The notes: generated by a model not told the origin, from the letters alone. A stretch of 64,000 nucleotides of DNA from Salvator merianae (GCA_003586115.2 QVOM02000057.1:5062457-5126456); one strand, 5' to 3'. Positions 1 to 12,405 are shown, counted from the stretch's first letter. Made by a program: numbers and translations.

Positions 1-14
1 GGGGGGGGGGGGGG
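1..14. repeat. Poly-G run at the window edge
   Basis: The window opens with 14 consecutive G. Further G or C homopolymers recur in the next few hundred bases (around 113-120, 360-367 and 727-742). This may be a real G-tract in a GC-rich promoter-proximal region or a sequencing or assembly edge. Confidence 0.6.
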
Positions 15-99
15 CTGACGGTGTTTTGGAGGGGCTGCAGGAGAAGGGTTGTGGGTGTTTTTTGCCACCAGCTTTGGGTGTGTGGGGAGGAGGGAGGGA

Positions 100-300
100 G
101 GGAAGGGGCAAAGGGGGGGGGCGTTCGTCTGCGCGAAGTTCTGCATTGCACCAGGAAGCCGGCGAGCGAAAGCGCTCCGCGTCTCGGTCGCTCGCTTCGC
201 GCCCGTCCTTCTCTTCCGCTGGGCACAGCGGCCCCGCCGCGGAGGGGGCGGAGGTCCCGAAAAAGCGGGAAAAGGGGGGTGGGTGGCTGCCTGGGGAGAC
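100..300. promoter_or_regulatory. CpG-rich segment, possible CpG-island edge upstream of TMEM151A
   Basis: CpG dinucleotides are dense here (for example GCGCGAAG, GGCGAGCGAAAGCGC and GCCGCGGAGG), unlike most of the following 4 kb. The segment lies about 4 kb upstream of the TMEM151A terminal exon on the same strand, where the promoter and short first exon could be. I could not identify an N-terminal TMEM151A exon in it, so the link is inferred. Confidence 0.35.
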
Positions 301-1640
301 ACAAAGGCAGGGAGGAAGGGGGGCGAGTCTACCCACTGACTGTGAGGAAGGCGTCGCGGGGGGGGGGTTTCTCTCTTCTCCTCACCCCCCCTCCGCTCTC
401 CACTCGCCCACTCCCACAGTATGGGGAGGGGGATGAAAGGTCCGATGGGGAGGCTGGTGATTGCTGGTCCCGCCCTGTGAGGGTGGGGGATCCCCCCCTT
501 TAAGGCCTCCTATTTGGGGAAAGAGGGCAATGTAACAGCTGAAACCACGTCCTATGAAACCCACGTCTTCTGCCTACATTTAAAAGGGGAGGGGGCAATT
601 TTGCCACCGGTGGGGAACCGAACTTTCAGGAGGAGGACCTGACTGGGAACCTGACAGGCTTCCCAGAGAAACTGCCTTCTTGTGCTCTTCTTTTCTTGAA
701 AATGCTAATTCCGGGGCGCAGCAGCATCTATAGCCCCCCCCCCCAGAAACAGACCAGGTAACCAGCTGCTGCTGCTGCTGCTTTCCCCTGTTTTAAGCAA
801 AACACTTTCCAGTGCTCTCTGTCCCCTTATTTCCTCTGCCTTTTTTTTTGGGTTATGATTGAGGTGACCGCAGACCCACCCGCGGCCGTGGCCGGAGAGC
901 TAGGTGTTGACCCACCTATGGTCATGGCATTAGATTTGGTATCCTGGGTAAAGCACAGCGCCTGACTTCGTTCTTCTGTGATTTTTTTTTTTTTAATTTA
1001 TTTTTTGTGAGTCACAGGGCCTCTTCAGGGCCTCGGCGAGGGTGGAAAGCGTCCGCAAGAAAACAAAATGGACTCTAAGCCCCATCCAGTGCAGGCCAGG
1101 GACCAAAAATATGTGCCGAGTGCAGCCGTAAGTGAGCATCAAGATTGGCAAAGTCTCTCACCCAGATTAGGTTACTGGAACATAGAGTCTCGCTTAAACC
1201 CAGCTCGTTAATCCCTGGTTTCCCCTAGAATTTCAGCACCATGGACCTACAATTGTGGGCAACCTTGCCGTGCTGGGGAAGCATCTAGTCTTTCTTCTGG
1301 TGTCAACCAGGATGGTTGTGCCTGGTTTCTGCAAAATCTAAGGAAAATAACTTCTTTCTGTTGTGCAAAAGGGATGGACGGGATGGATCCGGTGGACCCT
1401 TCAGATGGTGCTGAGCCCCAGTTTCCATCAACCCCAAAGCCAGCGTGAGCAGTGGTTAGAGATAGGGGGAATCCTGCCAAACGTGCAACCCTGGCACTTA
1501 CCTGCCTCAGTCTAGTACTGAAGAAGTGCTTTGGGGACCTGTCTAGGAGGAAACAGCTCTTAAGAGATAAATGCGCCCCCCTGGATTGGACCCATGGCTC
1601 ATGCCCCCCTCCCCCCCCCGGCCTTTAGAGGCAGACCAGG
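301..1640. other. Non-coding stretch without recognised gene
   Basis: It holds C and T homopolymers (727-742; T-rich at 983-1010) and a short GCT run at 764-781. The first coding exon of TMEM151A should lie here or left of the window, but no segment with a start codon and a matching donor could be picked with confidence. Confidence 0.4.
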
Positions 1641-1644
1641 GCCT

Positions 1645-1925
1645 CCTATTACCAAAGGCTGCTGTTAGGGCTAATAGCCCTTGATAGCCCTGACTTCCGG
1701 GAATTGGTCCAAATCTCTTCCGAAACATTGCAGGCTGGTGACCACCCCACATACCCAGGTAGGAAATTCCAGTGTCTGACTAAGCTTTGGGCATAAAAAA
1801 AATTCCTTCTGCCCAGGATTGGCTCCACTGAGTGCCTCCTGGGTCTACGATTTGGGGAAAGGGAAGAGATCTTCTCGCTGTTCACTTTGTCCGTGCCGTG
1901 CATAATTTCATGAACCCCCTCTAAA
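1645..1925 (-). mobile_element. CR1-clade LINE 3' UTR fragment
   Basis: The plus strand here reads like the reverse complement of a CR1/L3-type LINE 3' region: the stretch ending TGCATAATTTCATGAACC resembles the 'cataattttatacacctctatcatgtcccc' part of such elements, also seen near 10270. It is degenerate, and the family assignment rests on remembered consensus features. Confidence 0.5.
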
Positions 1926-2000
1926 GCCCCTTCTTGTGGGGGTTCAGGGCTTGTTGGCTTGGGTTCTGCCTATACTTAAGCTGGTGTCTGAATAACATCT

Positions 2001-2044
2001 GATGATAATAATAATCATCAGCATCATCATCCTCATCATCATCC
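2001..2044 (+). repeat. ATC/ATA trinucleotide microsatellite
   Basis: An impure run of GAT/ATA/ATC triplets (GATAATAATAATCATCAG followed by CATCATCATCC) of about 44 bp. Confidence 0.8.
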
Positions 2045-2354
2045 TGGCTCTTTGCAACTTGAAACATTTCAGGATTCCGTGCCCCCCCCCCGTGCATTTT
2101 CCCATTCTCCATAGCTTCTATTTCACATGCACCCTCTTTTCCCCCTGCTGGCCAAGTGAAATAGTGCAGGCAAGAACTGAATTGTAGGTTGCGCCGAATC
2201 TGTTTCCTTGCTCCCCATCTGTTCTCGTTCACGCTGTCCACGGACTAGAGTGGCACAGCTATTTCAGAGCTGCAGTCCAGTCTTGTTTTAGCAGGGTGAG
2301 GGAGTTCATGAATGTTTAATGGACTTAATTTTTGTTTAAAATGCACTGATAGAA

Positions 2355-2482
2355 AGCTAGCATCCCAAGGAGATTATGTTGGAAATGGATCCCTGACACT
2401 TCCCTGACTTCTATGTGCAGGGAAGTCAGCTAGCATCTCAAGGAGATGATTATGTTGGAAATGGATCCCTGACACCCTGATT
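2355..2482. repeat. Two-copy tandem duplication (about 75 bp)
   Basis: GCTAGCATCCCAAGGAGATT...GGAAATGGATCCCTGACAC at about 2355-2400 recurs almost unchanged at 2429-2475. The only clear changes are a C-to-T and a small insertion (GATGATTATG versus GATTATG). Nothing suggests a function. Confidence 0.75.
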
Positions 2483-3129
2483 CCCCAGGAGTTTCTGATA
2501 TCCCTTTGGGCCTCCTTTTTGGAAGCTGCTGCCATGCGAAGTTGCCAACCCCCCAACCCAGTGAAATCTCAAAAGCCACTGTGATTTTTTAGGGAAAAGA
2601 GGGAAATTCAGAGTCCCCGGCCCTGGCAGTATAAATGGGAATGGTAATTTAATGCATCTTGAAGCATCTGGCAGGGGATGCTGTTCTTTCTAGTGTTCCC
2701 TCCCTTCCTCTGTTCTATAACATTCCCCCTGCTATTTGGTCCATTACCACAACTGGATGCAATAATCCTGACCCACCTCTTCTTCACCTACCCTCGGGAT
2801 CGCCCTAAAAGCCATTTGCGCTTGGCAGCTTTCCCAGAGGCCTTTGCCAGGCCATGATAACCATGGGAGAGAATATGGAGAGAGTTTCTACATAAGTACA
2901 TATGAGCATAAGCACACATGATCTCTAGTAGCAAGTCCTTTTTCTTGCCCTTAAGAAAGGGCCACATTTTTGCATTGGTTAAACAGTCCCTAAAGCCAAG
3001 TTGTGTGGTCAGTTCACGTGGCATCGATTTGATGTGCACTGTCATCAAAACTGACAATGAAAATAAGCATCCTGGATTAGGCAAATTCTCAGATATTTTT
3101 TTCAGCACATTTTTCAGAGGCTTGGACTA

Positions 3130-3312
3130 GAGGACAGGCAGGATGCGTCTCAAGGCCATTTGCAGGGTATAGAGAGCAGGTGAAATTTTTGCCTTCGTCT
3201 TCTGCCTGAGATGCCCAGAAGCAACTGAAGGCCACTGTGTGAGACAAGATGCTGGACTAGATGGACCGTGGCCTGATCCAGCAGGGCACCTCTTACGTTC
3301 TTATGTTCTTAT
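3130..3312 (+). mobile_element. CR1-clade LINE 3' end, copy 1
   Basis: This copy contains the block shared by a dozen places in the window: GAGAGCAGGTGAA, CTTCTGCCTGAGATGCCC, GATGCTGGACTAGATGG, TGATCCAGCAGGGC and a terminal run of GTTCTTAT units. The short-repeat tail marks the element's 3' end, so the orientation is plus. Confidence 0.75.
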
Positions 3313-3987
3313 CCCTTCCAGCTCATGGTTTCTGTGATTCTATGAACATCACAGCACTTCCTGTCTGAGGGAAAGCAAAATTAGGAATAGCTAATATACC
3401 TGAACATTATATGGTCTAAATTTTGCAGAGGCGGCTTTTCCTAATATCTTGATCAACAAGACGACTAGATACTTTCATAGGTGTTCGATGTTTGCTGACA
3501 AATTAGGGAAGAACTCCAGAATATTCCAGAATAAGAGCAATTCTACAACCCCGTTTTTATTCGTTCTGGCTGTCCCATACAAATGAATGGTGTGCACTTT
3601 CCAACATACTTTTGGGAGCAAGTGGAGTAGAGACTTGTGTGTTTCACTTTACAATGCTGTGTCCTTAATTATTAGCACTGCAGTGGAAAATGGAATGTAA
3701 TTTAACTTGCAGGGTTACAGAAATAAAACAGCTATCAATTCAGTGCGGGAAGTTTTTATCCATTCAGGCAGAAAAACAGAGTCAACAAAGATATAGTCAA
3801 TTCAAAAGTGACTTTGTGGAGCGAAGGTGCACAGATGCTGTAGAAGAGCGGAAGGTTTTTCAAGGCATTTTGCTTATTAATCGTTGCATTTCTAGCTTAC
3901 TGATTGGCTAAGAAGGCCTACTACAAGTTTGTGTTTTGAAGCCTGATAGTAATAAAACCTTCTCATTCACTGATGTGGAGTATAAGG
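3313..3987. other. Unassigned non-coding stretch
   Basis: AT-rich single-copy-looking DNA. A 73-codon open frame near 3690-3911 has no recognisable feature. No repeat family was identified. Confidence 0.3.
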
Positions 3988-4212
3988 CAGTGACCCACAA
4001 CCTTTTTTTACTGGTGTACCCCTTGGCAGGCCATTTCCATAAATTGTACCCGTCATAATAGGTGCTGTTATTTCAAATTCATGTGTTGTAATGGTAAGTG
4101 TCTTTTTCGGCCATTATTCAGTTGTTTTCACCTACCACTAAATGTCCCGGTTTGTCCCCTTGGGGGTACACGTACCCCTGAGGATATGCGTACCCTAGGC
4201 TGAGAATCACTG
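3988..4212. mobile_element. hAT-type non-autonomous DNA transposon (about 225 bp)
   Basis: The element begins CAGTGACCCACAACCT and ends AGGCTGAGAATCACTG. These ends are imperfect inverted repeats of the CAGTG...CACTG type typical of hAT elements, and the interior carries the GTACCCC motifs common in Zaphod-like hAT elements. The flanking octamers (GTATAAGG / GTATATCC) agree at five or six positions, compatible with a decayed 8-bp target duplication. It lies just upstream of the TMEM151A terminal exon, within the presumed intron. Confidence 0.65.
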
Positions 4213-4278
4213 GTATATCCTGTTTTGAAAATCAGGGGAGGCTTCTGGAATATTCCTGAAGGGGGCGCTGTTCTGTAA

Positions 4279-5688
<1,410 letters not shown>

Positions 5689-7937
5689 CCTGACTATGAA
5701 GAGGGCAAGTGAAACAGAGTCCCATAGGAGGGAAAATCACAGGCAAGCCCCTCGCCTGTTTCCCCCTAGCCTAGGCTGCCCATCAACTGGGCCAACAGGT
5801 ACTTTCAGCCGACCTTCTGCAACCTTTCCTTTAAAATTACCCTCTGAGGAAAATGAAAGAACCCTTTCCCTGCCTTGTCTGGGGTGCCGACGATCACAGG
5901 TTGGCATCTTCCTTGCAGCTTGCGGGTTTGAAAGTGACCCGTTCTTCTTTGTCTTTATTTTTAATGCCCCTTCCCCCTTCCAACAAAACTTGGGTTTTTT
6001 CAGGCAGTCCTCTTGGAATGGAAGGTTGGGGAGAGAGGAGGAGGGAGTTCATTAGGTTAGGAGAGGAAAGTTTGGTCAGGCAAGGCGGTAGTAACCCCAG
6101 CTTGTAAGGTGGCATGCTCCATTCCTGACTGTTTTAGGGATTTTGGAGAGTTCCTTCCTTCTGAAGTTTTTGTGCGGCATGTCTTAACCTCTCCGTGACG
6201 ATGACGGGGTCTGTTCAGGATGAGGTTCCGTTTGTCTTACTGCAGAGCTTTTGGCTTAGCATCATGGAGGTGAGAGACACACCCCATTTTGGCCTTTAAG
6301 TGCATCGGTGTGCGTGGGAATACTTCATTCTGGGTGTTTGCGGGGTGGGGGGGGAGTCCATTTATCTCCGGTTGAGCTTTTCTGCAGCTTTGGGGCCGGT
6401 AGAGTTCGCAGTGAGTCTTTTCCCAATCCCGGGGCCATTTTTGTTTGGAGTCATGAGTGCTACAAGAAAATGTGGTTATAGCGTAGTGTCTCAGAGCCTG
6501 GCTTTCAGCCTACAGCCACTGGTCCTTGATTCTCCAATCGGGGCAGTGAACTTCCCCACTTGATCACTACGTAGCCATCAAAGAATGCATTTCACACCCG
6601 GTTGGTGGACCAAATGTTAACAGGGAGAGAGGTGTTCTCCTCAGTGGAGCTGAATGGTGTCTAGAATATAAAGCTGACCAGATCCAGCCTTACTGTTAGG
6701 GAGAAGGAGTCATCAGTTTCAGGCCACCAGGATGAGAGGGACCAGCCCATTATTCTTCTAAGGCAATGTTCTGCTATCAATGTGTATGCATTGCCTTCTC
6801 CAAACATGGAACATCTGGAAGTATTGGGAAAGGTTCCTGGTCCAACACCCCATCTGAATGGTAGCCATACTCTGTGAGTGTGCAGTTAGGTCTTGCTTAG
6901 CTTGCACACATTGATGTTGCATTGCTGTGTCTTCTGGAGCAAGATGATGAAGGGAACCCAGGGGCAGAGGGGGGCTTGGAGTTTGGGCTGAGCAGAACCA
7001 GTGTGGATCAAGAAGGCTGGTTAGCAGTGGGATGGATGCTTGCGGCACTGGGGAAATTTGACGGGCTTGTGTCAAGAGTAGCCCATCTGATCTCTCCAGA
7101 TGTTGATAAAGTCCAAGTTCCAGCAACCAGGAAGGATGGGATTTGGAGTCCAGCAACCTGGAGGGACGCAAAAGTTCCTGTTCCCCAGCTTCATATAATA
7201 CAACGATAGTGATGATTGCTAGAGAGGAAAAGGAGATGGTGATAGAGAAGGATCTGGCTAGAGGAGAGATGAAGAATCTTGGCTTCCCAAGTTTCATTGG
7301 ACTCCAGTTCCCAGCAACCTCAGGCAGCATGTTGAGGATGCTGGGAATTGAAGCGGGGCTCTATGCCATGCTTGCTGTCCCTCTCTTATTCTAGATTTGA
7401 AATTGCAGGAGTTGACAGTTTAGGGGCCTATCAACTTGGGGACCTGCAGAAACATCCTCTGTTCAAAACAAAGCAATTGTGTGGGTCCCCAAAGAAAATT
7501 ATCATAACAGTAAAGGCTACGTTGAGACAGGGCTTTTAGCTACCCTTGGAACAGCATAAAACGAGTGTGCAAGCTTTCAGGTTCCACAGAACCCTGTCAT
7601 ACCAGGTGATGATGCCATTTTTGTCCATCTGAAGCTACCCTGTAAACTGGAATAGTGACAACATCCTGTTCAGGTATAGCTTAGAGAGCAATTGTCTCAT
7701 CTCAAATGTAACCCATAAGTAATTGTAGCAAACTATCTGTACCCCCAAGTCACTGCAATATTTTAGAGAAAGTGGAAGGCCAAGAGTTCCAGTGAAGTTA
7801 AATCAACAGAAGCCTAGTAACGAAGTTAGTGGAATTGGCCTGTTAAGTTTTCTGCCTCTTTGACAGTCCAGTTGTTTTGGAACAGTGGCCCTTTGACAAT
7901 CCAAAGTCTCAAGTAGGGTCTCTGCTGATGCCTAAAG
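5689..7937. other. TMEM151A downstream region (3' UTR and intergenic)
   Basis: No canonical AATAAA was noticed until 8401-8406, beyond a minisatellite, so the poly(A) site is unresolved. A small inverted repeat near 7311-7349 (TCCCAGCA ... TGCTGGGA) looks like a MITE remnant. No further exon was recognised. Confidence 0.35.
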
Positions 7938-8224
7938 TGGGTGGGGCTTCCCATTGGAAAAGGTGGGACTTCCATATGGGAGGGAGGAGCTTCCCACAGG
8001 GAGGGGTGGGGCTTCCCATATGGAAGGGGAGAGCTTCGTACAAGGAGGGGCGGGGCTTCCCATTGAAAAAGTGGGGCTTCCCACATGGAAGGGAGGAGCT
8101 TCCCACAAGAAGGGGAGGGGCTTCCCATATGGAAGGCGAGAGCTTCACATAAGGAGGGGTGGGGCTTCCCATTGAAAAAGTGGGGCTTCCCACATGGAAG
8201 GGAGGAGCTTTCCACAAGGAGGGC
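7938..8224. repeat. GC-rich minisatellite with higher-order unit (about 109 bp)
   Basis: Units of roughly 27 bp containing GGGGCTTCCCAT or GGAGCTTCCCAC alternate. A set of four (…CATTGAAAAAG, …CACATGGAAGGG, …CATATGGAAGG, …) repeats at about 109-bp spacing, as seen from the two near-identical GGGCTTCCCATTGAAAAAGT copies. It is open in several frames on both strands purely because of its period. Confidence 0.85.
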
Positions 8225-9120
8225 CGGTGCTCCATCCTCCTGCAGGGAGGAAATTATGGGTGAGGCATTGCCGTGAGCGTCCCGTGTTTTTTTCATCACT
8301 CTCCACCTGTCCATCCCATTGCGTGGGGAAGGGGGGCTCTTCTTCGCATGTGCCAGGCCTGTGAGCCCATGCTGGCCAACCTCAGCGTGTCCTGGATCGA
8401 AATAAAATCCCAGTTTCTTTATGCTTCCTTGGGGAAGGGAATACGGACGTCCTTCTCTCTTTCGCGCGCCCGAACAACTCGCCATTCGGAAGAGACTTGC
8501 TTGCGCAAGGGGCGAGAAGGAAACTTTAAATAAAAAAACAGAGGGGGTGGGGTAGGGGGTGGTGGCCTTAGGATGGGGGGTGTCCGTTGACGTTAATGAA
8601 ATGAAATGAAACAAAAGTCACTTCGAGCCCCTCACTTAGGGGCAAATAAAGATCTTTCGAAGCAGGTGAGAGTCTCTCTGTCTTCTGTGGGGTGGGTGGG
8701 TCAGACGTGGGGAAGAAGATGCAGTGAGGTTTCCGGACTCGGACAACAGTGTCCATCACCCGTGGCCACTAGTCATGCTGGTTAGAGTTCCTGTGGAGGG
8801 GGGACCGGCCTCAGCATCCCTCCGGTGTGGTTTGTACAGCCTGTGGGGGCACAGACACAGAGAGGACCTCCTGGTCGTGCCAGAAATGGTCCGTTTTCAG
8901 CCCGATGCCAGTGCAGAGGGGCCAGGGTAGGCCCCTGGTGTGGTCGGCGGCCACACGAGCAGTTTGCCTCTCTTTCCTCTTCGCGGCAGCCGCAGGAGAC
9001 GGCGAGTAGGCTGCCCCGCAGAGCAGATGGAGTCAATTGTTTGGAAGTAAGTCACTTCTCCCCGGGTGGTGCCTGCAAAGCGGCCGGCTGTCTGATCTGC
9101 ACACGCCTCAGAGCATCCTC
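8225..9120. other. GC-moderate non-coding stretch
   Basis: It contains an AATAAA at 8401 and G-rich tracts near 8540-8580. Several overlapping short open frames in all directions show no recognisable protein. No repeat family was recognised. Confidence 0.3.
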
Positions 9121-9124
9121 CTCG

Positions 9125-9190
9125 CGTTTCCCGGGACGTCGCCATGGAGACGGTTCAGGGAGTCACAGGGAGGGGGCGGGGAGGAGGAGC
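9125..9190. promoter_or_regulatory. Promoter-like motif cluster: RFX X-box-like site and GC box
   Basis: GTCGCCATGGAGAC at 9138-9151 resembles the imperfect palindromic X-box bound by RFX factors, and it overlaps a GACGTC (CRE-like core). GGGGGCGGGG, an Sp1-type GC box, follows within 25 bases. The motifs are real in sequence. That they act as a promoter or enhancer is inference, and no adjacent exon was recognised. Confidence 0.3.
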
Positions 9191-9534
9191 ATCCAAACCT
9201 GCTCTGCCTGTCTCGCTCAGCCCCAGCCTGTTATAACTCGCAAGCCCTCTGTCGGTTTCTTTCCTACCCCCTAGAGTTGCAGATTCCATTTGGAGGCCCA
9301 TAGCTGTGCTTCCAAGTCGGACCGACAGTGTTGCTTTACCGTTCGTTCCACGCAAGGATGGAGAGAACCTTGTTGCAAGGTTTCTTGCAGCGAGATCCGA
9401 TTTCCAATCTTTCCCCTTACATTTTAGCTTACTAATGCCCTTTCCTTGTCTTAAAATAAATGGTTTTTTTCAGGGCTAACCCATGCCCATTGCGACAATA
9501 CAGAGGGTATTCCGGATGGAAAGCGAGGGGTCAG

Positions 9535-9955
9535 AATTTCATTCATTCATTCTTCGTATTTATATCACGCCCTGCACCAGAGCGGGTTATAATAAAAAGA
9601 CAACATCAATACAAAATCTAAAACATACTCAAAACACAACCCTCCCTCCCTCTCCCTCCCCCGCAGCTGCAATTCATGGGAGATTGACACTATACGGCAG
9701 TAATCAGAGGCTCAAGCGGTGGTGGCACGCAACAGGGGTCTTTTCTGTGGTGGCCTCCCCAGGCTTTGGAACAGCCCCTCTGCAAAGGTATAGCAGGCAC
9801 CAATGTCACCATGACTTTTGGCTTTGGGTTAAAACAGACTCTTCACTCAGGCCTTTGAAATTTAACTTCCCCTTAATGTTGCCCTGTGGGGTGGTAGAGT
9901 TGTGTGGTAATTATATTGTTTTTATTTGTGTTTTTATTGAGTGTTAAAGCACGTG
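9535..9955 (+). mobile_element. LINE-derived fragments (L2/CR1-like C-terminus)
   Basis: The stretch near 9740 reads GVFSVVASPGFGTAPL in one frame. This is the decayed '(A/V)FSVxAPxLWNSLP' signature found near the C-terminus of CR1-clade LINE ORF2 proteins and also seen here at 15050, 24210, 43460 and 45020. ATTTATATCACGCCCTGC at 9558 resembles the matching LINE/SINE tail. The fragment is heavily degenerate. Confidence 0.5.
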
Positions 9956-9961
9956 TAAAGA

Positions 9962-11090
9962 AACATAGAGAGTTGGAAGGGACCTCCTGGATCATCAAGT
10001 CCAACCCCCTGCTCAATGCAGGATTACCTAAACCATCCCCGACAAATGGCCATCCAGTCTCCGCTTGAAGACCTCCATCGAAGGGGAACTCACCACCTCC
10101 TGTGGCAACCTATTCCACTGGTTGATCGTCCTTACTGTCATAAAAAATTTTTCTAACATCTAATCTGAATCTTTTCCCCTGCAGTTTCATCCCGTTGCTT
10201 CTAGTCCTTCCTTGTGCAAGTGAGAACAGGTCTGATCCTTCTGCACTGTGACAGCCCTTTAGGTATTTGTAGACAGCTATCATGTCCCCCTCAGTCTTCT
10301 TTTTTGTAGGCTAAACATTCCCAGTTCCTTTAACTGTTCCTCATAGGACATGGTTTGTAGACCATTCACCATCTTGGTAGCTCTCCTTTGAACCTGCTCC
10401 AGTTTGTCAGTGTCTTTTTTAAACTGGGGTGCCCAGAACTGGACACAGTACTCCAGATGAGGTCTGACCAAGGCAGAGTAGAGAGGGATAATAACTTCAC
10501 GCGATCTGGACTCTATGCTTCTCTTAATACACCCCAGGATTGTGTTTGCCCTTTTTGCAGCTGCTTCGCACTGTTGACTCATGTTCAATCTATGATCTAC
10601 TAGGACACCCAGGTCCTTTTCACATGTGCTGCTGCTCAGCCGGATTCCTCCCATTCTATATGTGTTTTTTTCATTTTTCTTGCCCAGATGTAGTACCTTG
10701 CATTTTTCCTTGTTAAATACCATTCTATTAGTTGCAGCCCATTGTTCAAGATTTTCTAAATCTTTTTGAATCCTCTCTCTCTCTTCTCTAGTGTTAGCAA
10801 CCCCCCCTAGCTTTGTGTCATCAGCAAATTTGATCAGTTTCCCCTCAACTCCCTCATCCAGATCATTTATAAAAATGTTAAGCATAACTGGGCCCAGCAC
10901 AGAGCCTTGGGGTACACCGCTTGAGACTTTCTTCCAATTGGATGTGCAGCCATTTATAACCACTCTTTGAGTACGATCACTAAGCCAGTTATGAACCCAC
11001 CTAACAGTTACCTTGTCAATCCCATATTTGATCATTTTTTCAATGAGGATGGTATGAGATACTTTGTCAAATGCTCTGGGCAGGGCATTG
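9962..11090 (-). mobile_element. CR1 LINE, 5'-truncated, with reverse transcriptase C-terminal half
   Basis: Read on the minus strand, the frame from about 11035 to 10280 encodes part of a CR1 reverse transcriptase: SSGVPQGSVLGPVMLNIFIN, the catalytic FADDTKL, a thumb region with LGVLVDHRLN, and the terminal LVRPHLEYCVQFWAP and LEQVQRRATKMV. An open frame of about 250 codons without a stop suggests a relatively young copy. Its upstream limit shows KAFDKV near 11085 and is then lost, so the element is 5'-truncated as usual for LINEs. The 3' UTR follows to 9962, reading on the plus strand AGTTGGAAGGGACCTCC, a hallmark of CR1 3' ends. Confidence 0.92.
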
Positions 11091-11851
11091 GCCCGTTTGC
11101 CCTTAGGGGCCGGTGGCCACTGGTTCTTATTTTAATTAAACAATTTTCCAGGCCACCCTGTCCCCTGAGACCCCGCGTCTCACATCATCTTCCCTTTCCT
11201 GGAACAGCAATCCATATAAAATTAAGCATTGGCCTCTCTGTGGTTTAGAGTTATTGATCTCCAATAACCCTCACTTATCCTTTTCCTTTAAGATCCCCGG
11301 GGGGGGGGGGAGCCACAAAAGTAAAAATAACAAGATAAGACAGTTGAGGAAAGTGCAGAGATCACAGGACCTGCAAAGTGCGGACGCAATGTTTCTTCTG
11401 CCAAGGTTGCAAAGGGGTGTGGGAGATGTAAACTTCTGACAACAAAGAGTGGTCTGAGAGGGGGAGACTGTGGGTTTCGTCTGCCCAGCTGGTGTCCATG
11501 ACACCTTTGTGGTGCCCTGTGGATGTAAACCTGTCTCCTGAATGCAGAGTCCTTGAAATATGATCATTTGCTTTGGTTTTTGCAATGATGTCACCCTACC
11601 CTTTCAGTGAGCCAGGGAATGGGCAGGCATTATACTCCAAAGAACTCTGGAGGTAGGTTTGGCTTGAGAGAGACGGACCGAACCCCAAAAATTGCACGGT
11701 GGCCCTTCAGGGCTGTGTCAGGATCTGAACCCATGGCTCCCAGGTCCCAGGTGGAACAAGACAGATTCGCCAGTGACAGCTCAAATTGGCTTCCAAATCG
11801 TTCCCAATGTCAGACTCAGGAGCATAATTCTCTGATGGACTGTAGAGCCTC
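11091..11851. other. Unassigned non-coding stretch
   Basis: It contains a poly-G run (11298-11310) and weak similarity to dispersed repeats. No exon or element could be delimited. Confidence 0.3.
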
Positions 11852-12043
11852 GTGCCTAGAATCTGGGAATCCCCGGTGCCTAAAATCTGGGAGTCCCCAG
11901 TGCCTAGAATCTGGGAGTCCCCGGTGCCTAGAATCTGGGAGTCCCTGGTGCCTAGAATCTGGGAATCCCCGGTGCCTAAAATCTGGGAGTCCCCGGTGCC
12001 TAGAATCTGGGAGTCCCTGGTGCCTAGAATCTGGGAGTCCCCA
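11852..12043. repeat. 24-bp minisatellite, eight copies
   Basis: The unit TGCCTAGAATCTGGGAGTCC plus CCGG repeats eight times in 192 bp with few substitutions (CTAGAATC/CTAAAATC, CCCCGG/CCCTGG). Because 24 is a multiple of 3, it is open in two frames, giving spurious repeated peptides. It is followed directly by a SINE-like sequence. Confidence 0.95.
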
Positions 12044-12215
12044 GATTCAAGGCCCTACTTAATTATGAAAGCTTATTGGTAACTTTGGGCCAGTCAGCGT
12101 CTCTGCCTGGTCTACTTCATGAGGTTGTTGTGGGGATACAATTTGGGTGGAAAACGGTACGCACCACCTTGGATGCCCCGGAGGAAAAGAAGGGTATAAA
12201 TAATATAAATAAGAT
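12044..12215 (+). mobile_element. SINE fragment with MIR/L2-like 3' part
   Basis: CTACTTCATGAGGTTGTTGT, then GGGGATACAAT, and AAAAGAAGGGTATAAAT match the conserved 3' portion of a common reptilian SINE (CTCACAGGGTTGTTGTG...AAGGCGGGGTATAAAT). Two more copies lie at 23780-23900 (minus) and 54245-54375 (plus). Confidence 0.6.
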
Positions 12216-12339
12216 AATAAACCTTAAATACAACTATACGACTGTCAACTTGACCTTTAAATTTTATTAACTGTCCTTTTCTTGGTTTTTTCCCCTCCCT
12301 TCTGGGGCCACCAATATCTAAACCAAAGTCCAGACATTT

Positions 12340-12405
12340 AAAGACTACAGATCCCATAATGTTTAGCCAAAGTGTAGCTAAGCATCATGGGTGGTATAGT
12401 CCAAG
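12340..12405. mobile_element. Short MITE with inverted ends
   Basis: AAAGACTACAGATCCCATAATG faces CATCATGGGTGGTATAGTCC; the ends are imperfect inverted repeats with the 'ACTACARMTCCCAT' signature. The same signature occurs at 17017, 33313, 34225, 37690 and 62866, so these are probably one family of very short DNA elements. Confidence 0.6.

Noticed and set aside
21..503. Possible TMEM151A first exon in the CpG-rich edge
   Set aside because: The open frame is Gly/Arg-rich composition; no Asp/Glu-rich N-terminus with a matching donor was found.
7938..8224. CRISPR-like array
   Set aside because: There are no unique spacers between conserved repeats; it is a degenerate minisatellite in a vertebrate genome.
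8401..8406. AATAAA as TMEM151A poly(A) signal
   Set aside because: It is 2.7 kb downstream of the stop, beyond a minisatellite; nothing else supports it.
7826..8614. 262-codon open frame on the minus strand with Ser/Pro/His repeats
   Set aside because: Most of it is the 7938-8224 minisatellite; there is no domain or splice context.
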